Source: CAYLNH01 sp964384625 (GTDB taxonomy: Bacteria; Verrucomicrobiota; Lentisphaeria; JABSQK01). Taken from it: DNA of 25,006 nucleotides. The translations under genes and the position numbers were made by a program. The stretch spans positions 1 through 25,006 of the forward strand of contig CAYLNH010000090.1 in the NCBI GenBank assembly GCA_964384625.1, in the 5' to 3' direction. The notes beneath the pieces are model-generated. The model was not told the DNA's origin. It worked only from the letters and a program-made list of their open reading frames with translations, and searched no databases. Positions 13,815 through 21,544 of the stretch are shown here, piece after piece (within the stretch, counting starts at the first letter, position 1; the number at the start of each line of letters is the position of its first letter).

Positions 13815-14464
13815 TCGAGTTCTGGCAATATGCTATGGAAAAGCGCGGCGATCTGCTCAGTCAGACGCTGGAACACCTGTTGTTGACCGGGGTGGCGTCG
13901 GCGCTGGCGATTGTCATCGGGGTCCCGCTGGGGATTCTGATTGCCCGCTTTCAGCGTCCGCGGGCGGCGGTTCTCGGCGTTGCCGGGGTCATCCAGACGA
14001 TTCCGAGTGTGGCCTTGCTGGCGTTGCTGATGATTCCGCTGGGGATCGGCACGAAGCCGGCCATCGCGGCCTTGATGCTGTACGCCTTGCTGCCGATCAT
14101 CCGCAACACCTATACGGGACTGACCGGGGTGCCGCCGGAGATCCTGGAAGCCGCCGACGGCGTCGGCTTCACGCGGCGGCAGCGTTTGTGGATGGTGGAA
14201 CTGCCGCTGGCCCTGCCGGTGATTGTGGCGGGCATCCGGACGGCCGTCGTGATCACGGTCGGCGTGGCGACGCTGTCGGCGTTGATCGGCGCCGGCGGTC
14301 TGGGGGTATTCATCTTTCGCGGCCTGTCGATGAGCAACAACAAGATGATCGTCATGGGGATCATCTCCGCCTCCGTCATGGCTCTGGCGTTGGATTTCGG
14401 CATCGGTTTCATCGAGAAACGGATGAACCATGCCAACCGCATCAAATCAACTGTGACCACGTAA
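13811..14464 (+). CDS. osmoprotectant ABC transporter permease (OpuCB/ProW-like)
   Basis: This 217-aa inner-membrane permease is the usual length for OpuCB-type proteins. Hydrophobic segments lie at about residues 20-45, 55-75, 78-95, 130-160 and 180-205. The cytoplasmic coupling helix is the EAA-like EILEAADGVGFTRRQRLWMV, followed by ELPLALPVIVAGIRTA. Only one permease gene is present, so the channel is probably a homodimer, whereas OpuC systems often have two. It overlaps the ATPase gene by four bases (ATGA) and is followed 19 bases later by the binding-protein gene, so the three are one transcription unit. Substrates of the family are betaine, choline, carnitine and related quaternary amines; the actual ligand here is unknown. 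Confidence 0.92.
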   Translation: MIEFWQYAMEKRGDLLSQTLEHLLLTGVASALAIVIGVPLGILIARFQRPRAAVLGVAGVIQTIPSVALLALLMIPLGIGTKPAIAALMLYALLPIIRNTYTGLTGVPPEILEAADGVGFTRRQRLWMVELPLALPVIVAGIRTAVVITVGVATLSALIGAGGLGVFIFRGLSMSNNKMIVMGIISASVMALALDFGIGFIEKRMNHANRIKSTVTT

Positions 14465-14483
14465 TCGACAAAGGAGAGGGAAC

Positions 14484-15413
14484 ATGCGAATTCCGGGTTA
14501 TCTGACAACGGCTTTGATTCTGGTCGGCGCGCTCTGTGTGGCCGGCTGCAAGCGGGGCGGCCAGGGGCAGAACGGGCCGAACGGTGCGGCATCCGAGACC
14601 ATCACCATCGGTTCCAAGAACTTCACCGAACAGATGATCATCGGCGAGATGATGGCCCAACTGATTGAGGCGAAGACCGACTTGAACGTCAAACGCGTGT
14701 TCAATCTCGGCGGCACCATGGTCTGCCACAACGCGCTCAAGAAGGGCGAGATCGATGTTTACGCCGAGTATACCGGTACCGCGCTGACGGCCATTCTGAA
14801 GGAAGACGTGATCGCCGATCCGCAAGCGGCCTACGACAAAGTCGCGCCGGCGTACAACGAGCAGTTCCAGTGCGAGTGGCTGCAGCCGTTCGGCTTCAAC
14901 AATACTTACGCGATCACCGTGCGCCGTCAGCAGGCCGAGGCCAAGGGCTGGCAGAACGTCAGCGACCTGGCGGCGGCGGCCGAGGACCTGTCTGCCGCTT
15001 TCACCGCGGAGTTCATGGAGCGTGAAGACGGCTATCCCGGGATCAGGAAGACCTATGGCTTCGAATTCGGCAAGACCAGCGATATGGACCCGTCGCTGAT
15101 GTACAAGGCCGTCGCCAACGGCGATGTCGACGTGATCTGCGCTTTCGCGACGGACGGCCGGATCGCCGCCTACGACCTGCAGATGCTCACCGACGACAAG
15201 GGCTTCTTCCCGCCGTACTACGCGGCGCCGGTGGTGCGGCAGGAGGTCCTGCAGCGGCATCCGGAATTGAAGGAGGCCCTGAACACGCTCGCCGGCAAAC
15301 TGGATGACCGGACGATGCAGCGGCTGAACAACGCGGTGGACGCCGAGAAGAAAACCCCGGAAGCCGTGGCGAAAGAATTCCTGACAACGGAAAACCTGAT
15401 TGGAGAGCAATAG
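14484..15413 (+). CDS. osmoprotectant-binding lipoprotein of the ABC transporter (OpuCC/YehZ-like)
   Basis: This 309-aa periplasmic or membrane-anchored receptor begins with a lipoprotein signal (hydrophobic TALILVGAL, then the lipobox CVAGC with the lipidated Cys near residue 23) and a Gly/Asn-rich linker. The mature domain opens with ITIGSKNFTEQMIIGEMMAQ, the hallmark of glycine-betaine/choline-type binding proteins, then GEIDVYAEYTGTALTAIL, typical of the same family. AAAGGAG precedes the ATG at proper spacing. It ends only four bases before the first asparagine-synthetase gene, so uptake and amide synthesis are transcriptionally tied. Ligand specificity depends on an aromatic cage I could not assign from sequence alone. 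Confidence 0.93.
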   Translation: MRIPGYLTTALILVGALCVAGCKRGGQGQNGPNGAASETITIGSKNFTEQMIIGEMMAQLIEAKTDLNVKRVFNLGGTMVCHNALKKGEIDVYAEYTGTALTAILKEDVIADPQAAYDKVAPAYNEQFQCEWLQPFGFNNTYAITVRRQQAEAKGWQNVSDLAAAAEDLSAAFTAEFMEREDGYPGIRKTYGFEFGKTSDMDPSLMYKAVANGDVDVICAFATDGRIAAYDLQMLTDDKGFFPPYYAAPVVRQEVLQRHPELKEALNTLAGKLDDRTMQRLNNAVDAEKKTPEAVAKEFLTTENLIGEQ

Positions 15414-15417
15414 AGAT

Positions 15418-16941
15418 ATGTGTGGCGTAACCGGACTCTGGAAACATACGGACAGTCAGGCTGTCCTCGAGATGATGTCCCGCATGGTACACCGCGGCCC
15501 CGATGCCGACGGTCTGCGGGACGGCCCGGGAGGCATGCTGGGACACCGCCGGCTGTCGATTATGGACCCGGAGGGCGGCAACCACCCGATCTACAACGAG
15601 AGCCGCAGCCACGCGATCGTGGCCAACGGCGAGGTTTACAACTTCCCGCAACTGCGGCAGCAGCTGGAGCAGCAGCACAACTTCCGGACGACATGCGACA
15701 CCGAAGCGGTCCTGCACCTGTTTGAAGACAAGGGTTCCGAAACCGCGGCGGCGCTCGACGGCATGTTTGCTTTTGCGGTGGCCGACAACGATCAGCTCTA
15801 CCTGGCGCGCGACCCGATCGGCATCAAGCCGTTGTATGTCGGCGAACGCGAAGGCGGGATGATCTTCGCGTCCGAGTTGAAGGCGCTGGCGGGGTTGGCC
15901 GACAAGGTCAGCGAGTTCCCGGCGGGCACCTGGTATCACTCCGGCAGCGGCTTCCATACGTACTACGAGATACCGGACCTGCAGCCGCTGGAGATGTCGG
16001 TGGAGGATCATTGCCGCCGGATCCGCCGGGTTCTCGAGGAATCCGTCACCAAACGTCTGATGAGCGACGTGCCGCTGGGCGCCTTTCTGTCGGGCGGTCT
16101 GGACAGCAGTCTGATTGCGGCCATTGCCCGGCAGCAGGTGGACGAGCTGCACACGTTTTCCGTGGGCATCGCAGGCAGCAACGACCTGGCGGCGGCGCGT
16201 CTGGTGGCCGACCATCTGGATACGATCCATCACGAGTACATCATCACCCCGGCGGACATCCGCGAGCACCTGCCGGAGATTCTGTTTTATCTTGAATCGT
16301 TCGACCAGGACCTCGTCCGCAGCGCCGTCCCCTGTTTCTTCTGCTCGCGGCTGGCGGCGAAATACGTCAAGGTCATTCTCACCGGCGAAGGCGCCGACGA
16401 ACTGTTCGCCGGCTACACCTATTACAAGGACATCCCGTCGGAGGACGTCCTGCACAGCGAACTGCGCCGGTCGGTGGGCGGGCTGCACAACGTCAATCTG
16501 CAGCGGGTCGACCGCATGACCATGGCGCATTCGCTGGAGGGCCGGGTGCCGTTTCTGGATCTGAAGATGATTGAGGCCGGTATGCAGACGCCCGCCGAAC
16601 TGAAGCTGGTCCACGACGAACGCGGGACGCGCATTGAAAAATGGATCCTGCGCAAAGCCGGTGAGGACCTCCTGCCGGACGAGATTGTCTGGCGCGTGAA
16701 AGAGCAGTTCGACGAGGGCAGCGGCGCCGTCGACGCCCTCGGCGCGGAACTCGAACACTTTCTGGACGGCGAGCAGGCGGACGCCTATGCCGCGCGCCAT
16801 GCCGCCGCCGGTTTGCGGTCGCACGAAGAGTGCGCCTACCACAATCTCCTGGCCAATGCCTATCCCGACCCGGAATGCGTTCTGGGCAATGTGGCACGCT
16901 GGTCCGACCGGCCGCAACTGGATGAAGAACTCAGCCGATAA
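15418..16941 (+). CDS. asnB: glutamine-hydrolysing asparagine synthetase (AsnB-type), active form
   Basis: This 507-aa enzyme has an N-terminal Ntn glutaminase and a C-terminal ATP-PPi synthetase. The start is fixed at the ATG at 15418 because Cys2 must become the N-terminal nucleophile (MCGVTG); GGAGAG lies upstream. Glutaminase residues are all present: Arg45 in LGHRRLSI, Asn70-Gly-Glu (NGEVYNF) and Asp94 in CDTEAVL. The PP-loop is SGGLDSS (225-231), with GEGADELFAGYTYY further on. Family members amidate aspartate or other carboxylates using glutamine ammonia. Position after an osmoprotectant importer and before a second, altered AsnB makes a role in a special amide or osmolyte more likely than housekeeping asparagine; this is inference. 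The next gene begins 21 bases later. Confidence 0.92.
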   Translation: MCGVTGLWKHTDSQAVLEMMSRMVHRGPDADGLRDGPGGMLGHRRLSIMDPEGGNHPIYNESRSHAIVANGEVYNFPQLRQQLEQQHNFRTTCDTEAVLHLFEDKGSETAAALDGMFAFAVADNDQLYLARDPIGIKPLYVGEREGGMIFASELKALAGLADKVSEFPAGTWYHSGSGFHTYYEIPDLQPLEMSVEDHCRRIRRVLEESVTKRLMSDVPLGAFLSGGLDSSLIAAIARQQVDELHTFSVGIAGSNDLAAARLVADHLDTIHHEYIITPADIREHLPEILFYLESFDQDLVRSAVPCFFCSRLAAKYVKVILTGEGADELFAGYTYYKDIPSEDVLHSELRRSVGGLHNVNLQRVDRMTMAHSLEGRVPFLDLKMIEAGMQTPAELKLVHDERGTRIEKWILRKAGEDLLPDEIVWRVKEQFDEGSGAVDALGAELEHFLDGEQADAYAARHAAAGLRSHEECAYHNLLANAYPDPECVLGNVARWSDRPQLDEELSR

Positions 16942-16962
16942 CAACCAAATACGAGGTATATA

Positions 16963-18480
16963 ATGAGTGGACTCGCTGTCGGGTTTGGTAGTCCAAACAC
17001 AGAACACATCAAGAAGATGATGAAGAAGATTCGTCATCGCGGCCCTTTCTGCAAGGGGGTTGCTGAAGTCGGCAAAGCCGCCATGGGACAGAACTACCTG
17101 CACGCGGAGATCTCGCCGCATCGCAACGAAGACGATTTCCCGATCCGCGCCGATCAGACCGCCCACCGGATCTGCTATGACGGTCAGATCAACCAGGTCG
17201 ACAAACTGGCGCGCCAGACCGGCCTGACCATCGTGCCGGCGCAGGAGGAGAAACTCCTGCTGCAGTTGTACGAACGCCACGGCGCCGATTTCCTGCCGCA
17301 TATGAACGACGCCATCTTCGCGATGGTCATCTCCGACGGGCAGAAACTGCTGGCTGCCCGCGACCTGCTCGGCATCAAAACCCTCTTCTACGGGCGCGAA
17401 AACGGGACGCTCTATTTCTCGTCCGAGTTGAAAGGACTGGCTGCCGTGACGGACGACGTCAATGAGTTTCCGGCCGGCCATTACATGGACGAATCCGGCG
17501 AACTGCATGCCTTTGCCGAATTGCGGGAAGCCAGGAATCAGAGTGCCGAGCGGGATGTGGCGCAGATCACGGAGAAGGTCCGGCGGATCATCTCGGCCAA
17601 TGTCGAAAAGCTGGTTGACTTTCCGGTGCCGACGGCCGGCCTGCTCAGCGGCGGCCTGGACAGCAGCGTGGTCAACCTGCTGGCGGCGGATCTGAGTCAG
17701 AAACGGTTCGGCCCCGGCGCCCGCCTGCGCACCTACGCCATCGGCGTCGGCGAAAGCGAGGACATTCTGAACGCCCGGGTCATGGCCGAACACCTGAAGT
17801 CGGATCACCGCGAACTGATCGTCAGTCTCGACGACGTTCTGGAGGTTCTGCCGCAGGTGATCTACTATCTGGAGAACTACGATCCCTCGCTGGTGCGCAG
17901 TTCCGTTTCGAACTATCTGATCTCCCGGCAGGCGGCGAAGGACGGCGTGGAAATCCTGCTGTCCGGCGAAGGCGGCGACGAGATCTTCTGCGGCTACACC
18001 TATCTCAAGCAGTTCCCGCTTGACGAGTTGAGCACCCGCCAGATTGAATGCCTCAAGTTCCTGCACAACAACGCGTCCCTGCGCCTGGACCGGATGAACC
18101 TCTGCAACTCCGTCAAGGTCGTGGCGCCGCTGATTTCCGGCGAGCTGCTGGAGTACGCCCTCGAGTTGGCCCCGGACCTGAAGCAGAAGCCCGACGGCGA
18201 CGGCCGCATCGAGAAATGGATCTTCCGCAAAGCCTATGAAGGATTGCTGCCGGATTCGATCACCTGGCGCCTGAAACAGGAGTTCTCCCAGGGCTCCGGC
18301 TCCGCCGATGTCCTGCCCGGCTATTTCGAGGACAAGATCTCGGACGACGAACTGGCTGAAGTCCAGCAGAAGCATCCGATCGTCCGGAGCAAGGAGGAGC
18401 TGTACTACTTCCGGCTGTTTACCGAACACTTCGGCGAGGGCAAAGCCATCGCCACCGTCGGGCAGTGGATCTGCCTTTGA
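16963..18480 (+). CDS. asparagine-synthetase paralogue with inactive glutaminase domain
   Basis: This 505-aa protein has the same two-domain layout as the preceding AsnB. The catalytic Cys2 is Ser (MSGLAVGF), HRRL is NYLH (42-47 reads MGQNYL), the oxyanion motif NGE is DGQ (73-75), and the acidic residue of the glutamine pocket is replaced in VPAQEEKLL. Glutamine hydrolysis is therefore unlikely. The synthetase half is intact: SGGLDSS (229-235) and SGEGGDEIFCGYTYL. Paralogues that lose the Cys, such as beta-lactam synthetase and lasso-peptide cyclases, use other nucleophiles, so this one may activate a carboxylate for attack by an amine (for example a methylamine), by free ammonia, or by its partner's ammonia in a heterocomplex. 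Function is not established. Confidence 0.9.
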   Translation: MSGLAVGFGSPNTEHIKKMMKKIRHRGPFCKGVAEVGKAAMGQNYLHAEISPHRNEDDFPIRADQTAHRICYDGQINQVDKLARQTGLTIVPAQEEKLLLQLYERHGADFLPHMNDAIFAMVISDGQKLLAARDLLGIKTLFYGRENGTLYFSSELKGLAAVTDDVNEFPAGHYMDESGELHAFAELREARNQSAERDVAQITEKVRRIISANVEKLVDFPVPTAGLLSGGLDSSVVNLLAADLSQKRFGPGARLRTYAIGVGESEDILNARVMAEHLKSDHRELIVSLDDVLEVLPQVIYYLENYDPSLVRSSVSNYLISRQAAKDGVEILLSGEGGDEIFCGYTYLKQFPLDELSTRQIECLKFLHNNASLRLDRMNLCNSVKVVAPLISGELLEYALELAPDLKQKPDGDGRIEKWIFRKAYEGLLPDSITWRLKQEFSQGSGSADVLPGYFEDKISDDELAEVQQKHPIVRSKEELYYFRLFTEHFGEGKAIATVGQWICL

Positions 18481-18518
18481 GGCTGTTTGAATCACCTAAC
18501 CAGGAATGACAAAACCCT

Positions 18519-19973
18519 ATGAGTACTACGACCAATAATTTCGGCCTGCCGTCAAAGTTGTATCAGCCGCTGACTCCGGCGGCCGTCAAAAAGATTGCGG
18601 CTGCCGCTCTGGAGGTATTGGAGAAATCCGGCATGCAGGTGTTCTCGGCCACCGCGCGCGAAGCGTTTGCCAAAGCCGGCGCCGACGTCGACGAAGCAAG
18701 CAATGTGGTGAAACTGCCGCGCGCCCTGGTGGAGGACGCCGTCGACAGCAACCCGTCTTCGATCACGTTATACTCGCGTGACGGCAAGACCGACGCGGTG
18801 CTGGAAGACAGCCGGGTGCACTACGGCACGGGCGGCACGGCGATCTACGTGCTGGACCCGGACACCGGCGAGCGCCGGCCGTCGACCACCCAGGACGTCG
18901 CCTGGAACGCGCGGTTCGTCGAGTCCCTCGAGAACATCCATTTGTTCACGATCAACGTGTTCCCCAATGAAATCGAGGTGCAGGACAACATCGACCCGAA
19001 CCGTTTCTTCCATGCCTTCGACAACACCAGCAAGCACGTGATGGGCGGCATCTACTCGATGGCCGGCTGCCGCAAGGTGGTGGAGATGGCGCAGTTGATC
19101 GCGGGCGGCGCCGAGGCGTTGCGCGAGAAACCGTTCACCTCGTTCATCACGTTGATCATCAGTCCCTTCAAGATCGACGACCACTACGGCGAGATGACCT
19201 GTTACCTCGCCAAAGAGGGCCTGCCGGTCGTGGTCCCGACGGAGCCGATCTGCGGGACGACGGCGCCGATTACGCTGGCCGGCAATGTCCTCACCCACAT
19301 CGCCGAGACCCTCGGCGGCATCGCCATGGTGCAGTGCGTCAACAAAGGCGCGCCCGGCATCTGCGGCAGTGTCGGGTCGATCACGAATCTGAAAACCATG
19401 GACCATGTCGGCGGTGCGGTTGAACGCGCCATGATCAATGCGGCCGTGTCCCAGATGGCTCAGCACTTCAAGATCCCGCTGTATTCCACCGGCGGCACGA
19501 CCGACAGCAAAGCGGTCGACATCCAGGCGGCGTACGAAAGCGCCATGTCCAGTCTGCTGGTGGCCATGAGCGGCGCCAACTACATCCACGACATCGCCGG
19601 TCTGATGGAGGCCGACCTGACCGTGTCCTACGAGAAACTCGTCATGGACAATGAAATCCTCGGTATGTGCCAGCGCGTTCTGCGCGGCATCGAAGTGACC
19701 GACGACACGTTGGCCACGGAACTGCTCATCGAGAAAGGACCGGCGGAGGATTACATGATGGAGGAACACACCATCCGTCACCTGCGTTCGGAGTTCTACG
19801 AGCCGTCGATCTCGAATCGCGAGAAACGCGGCAGTTCCGAGAGTCGGGCGGCCGGCGAAATGGCCGTGCGCCGCAAGCAGGAACTCCTGCGGGCCAAGCC
19901 GAAGCCGAAGCTGCCGGCGGATATCCGGGATCAGATCCTGGAACGCTGGCCGGAAATCAACACGGTGCAATAG
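18519..19973 (+). CDS. MttB-superfamily methyltransferase, copy 2
   Basis: This 484-aa full-length family member has DNTSKHVMGG (about 168-177), CGTTAPITLAGN (about 245-256) and STGGTTDSKAVDIQAA (about 323-338), close to copy 1 at each motif. There is no in-frame TAG, so it does not use pyrrolysine. The C-terminal tail has a Lys/Arg-rich segment (RRKQELLRAKPKPKLP) absent from copy 1. It follows the altered asparagine synthetase by 38 bases and precedes MttB copy 3 by 68 bases in the same operon. The expected reaction is demethylation of a quaternary or tertiary amine onto a corrinoid acceptor, which is not encoded nearby. The ATG has only a weak AGGA about 14 bases upstream. Confidence 0.92.
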   Translation: MSTTTNNFGLPSKLYQPLTPAAVKKIAAAALEVLEKSGMQVFSATAREAFAKAGADVDEASNVVKLPRALVEDAVDSNPSSITLYSRDGKTDAVLEDSRVHYGTGGTAIYVLDPDTGERRPSTTQDVAWNARFVESLENIHLFTINVFPNEIEVQDNIDPNRFFHAFDNTSKHVMGGIYSMAGCRKVVEMAQLIAGGAEALREKPFTSFITLIISPFKIDDHYGEMTCYLAKEGLPVVVPTEPICGTTAPITLAGNVLTHIAETLGGIAMVQCVNKGAPGICGSVGSITNLKTMDHVGGAVERAMINAAVSQMAQHFKIPLYSTGGTTDSKAVDIQAAYESAMSSLLVAMSGANYIHDIAGLMEADLTVSYEKLVMDNEILGMCQRVLRGIEVTDDTLATELLIEKGPAEDYMMEEHTIRHLRSEFYEPSISNREKRGSSESRAAGEMAVRRKQELLRAKPKPKLPADIRDQILERWPEINTVQ

Positions 19974-20041
19974 CCCGCTCGGGCGAGCCGTTTGAAGATA
20001 ACTCATCGCGCAAGAATCAACGATCCATGGAGGCATGTACA

Positions 20042-21544
20042 ATGTCAATGAAACAACGCGAAGGCGTTCTGGTCGATAATCCCTACCGCCGACTCAGCGA
20101 AGATCAGATCAAGCTGATTGACGGTGTGTCCCGGGAACTGCTGGCTGACCCCGGCCTGGTCTGCTACAACGAGGAGGCGGTTGAGCTTTTCAAAGCCGCC
20201 GGCGCCGAAGTCGACACCGGCGGCGACGTGCCGGTCGTCAAGCTCAACGACAAAATCATCGATGCAGGCATGGCGTCCGTGCCGTCCTCCATCGTTCTCG
20301 GCGCGCGCCATCCGGACAACCGCCTCATCCTGGACTCGCAGGAACCGCGGGCCCGGTTTGTCAGCGGTTCGGAAACCAACATCTGGCTCGATGTCGAGTG
20401 GGACGGCGCCCACCCGAAGTTCGTCCGGCAGGACGGTTCCATCGCCCGGCTGACCCGCGCCGCGCATCTGGCCGACAACCTGGAGCACCTCGACTCCTTC
20501 ATCCGCTGCGTCAATATCCAGGACGCCGATGTGACCAGGGAAAACAAGGACGTCAACAAGTTCCTCGGCAGCCTGAACAATATCACCAAGCACGTCATGG
20601 CCGGTTTGACCGATATCGACGCGCTGGACGACGTCATCCGCCTCGGCGAGATCATTGCCGGCGGCCGAGAGGCGTTCGCCGAAAATCCGGTGTTCTCGTT
20701 CATTACCTGCGTCATCAAGAGCCCGCTGCAGGTGGTCGACGACACCGCGGACAAACTGATTGCGATCGCCAGACGCAAAGTGCCCGTGGTGATTTCCAGT
20801 TGCCCGATGGGCGGCGCCACCGGGCCGTTTGACGAGTTCGGCATGGTCGCCCAGATCAACGCCGAGATCCTCGCCGGCATCATCCTGACGCAGCTGGCCC
20901 AGCCCGGCGCGCCGGTGCTCTACGGCAGTGTGCCCGTGCGCACGCGCCTGGACAACCTGAACGACATGTATGCCGCGCCGGAATTCAATCACTACAACCA
21001 CGACTGCGTCCAGATGGCGCGCTTCTACAAAGTGCCGTGCTATTCCACCGCCGGCGTCGGCGATACCAGTGAGCCGGGCGTCCAGGCGACTGCCGAGAAG
21101 ATGCTGACGCTCGCCGATATCCCGCGCAGCGGGGCGCAGTACATCCACTACGCCTTCGGCCTGCTGGAACGGACCAATGTCTTCTGCCCGGTCCAGGCGA
21201 TCCTCGACAACGAACATATCGGCATCATCAAACGCACGCTGGTCGGGCCGGACGTCACGGCCGCCGCCCGCGACGATGTCTTGACGATGATCCGCGAGGT
21301 CATGGACTCAACCCACAAGACCTTTATGTATCACGTCCCGCTGCCGACCCGCGAAGACGTCTATGTGTCCTACCCGCTCGAACATGAAATGGGCGCGTTG
21401 AAGGGCGCTTGCGAACGGTTTGCCGAAATCGAGGCAAGGCCGCGCAACCAGCTGCCCGAACAGACGCGCAACCGAATCCTGCAGGACGTCCCGGGTGTTC
21501 TGCCGGCAACCCTCGAATCGCCAAGTGCCGGAGATTCAGCATGA
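20042..21544 (+). CDS. MttB-superfamily methyltransferase, divergent copy 3
   Basis: This 500-aa protein is clearly in the family (NNITKHVMAG at about 179-188, GGATGPFDEFG at about 257-267, a conserved DNEHIGIIKRTL near the C-terminus) but diverges at the motif shared by copies 1 and 2: T(D/E)(S/A)K..DIQA is GDTSEPGVQAT (340-350), losing the conserved Lys and Asp. It may therefore have a different substrate or serve as a non-catalytic partner of copy 2. The start at 20042 is chosen because GGAGG lies eight bases upstream; an in-frame ATG at 20027 overlaps that site. Its stop overlaps the methyltransferase start by four bases, so those two proteins are translationally coupled. Confidence 0.9.
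   Translation: MSMKQREGVLVDNPYRRLSEDQIKLIDGVSRELLADPGLVCYNEEAVELFKAAGAEVDTGGDVPVVKLNDKIIDAGMASVPSSIVLGARHPDNRLILDSQEPRARFVSGSETNIWLDVEWDGAHPKFVRQDGSIARLTRAAHLADNLEHLDSFIRCVNIQDADVTRENKDVNKFLGSLNNITKHVMAGLTDIDALDDVIRLGEIIAGGREAFAENPVFSFITCVIKSPLQVVDDTADKLIAIARRKVPVVISSCPMGGATGPFDEFGMVAQINAEILAGIILTQLAQPGAPVLYGSVPVRTRLDNLNDMYAAPEFNHYNHDCVQMARFYKVPCYSTAGVGDTSEPGVQATAEKMLTLADIPRSGAQYIHYAFGLLERTNVFCPVQAILDNEHIGIIKRTLVGPDVTAAARDDVLTMIREVMDSTHKTFMYHVPLPTREDVYVSYPLEHEMGALKGACERFAEIEARPRNQLPEQTRNRILQDVPGVLPATLESPSAGDSA

Noticed and set aside
15187..18495. A 1102-codon open frame on the minus strand
   Set aside because: It is antisense to the binding-protein and both asparagine-synthetase genes, whose motifs are complete on the plus strand. 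The long frame is a GC-bias shadow.
8973..21544. Pyrrolysine (in-frame TAG) in the MttB-like genes
   Set aside because: All three frames run full length without an internal TAG and align through the whole family length.
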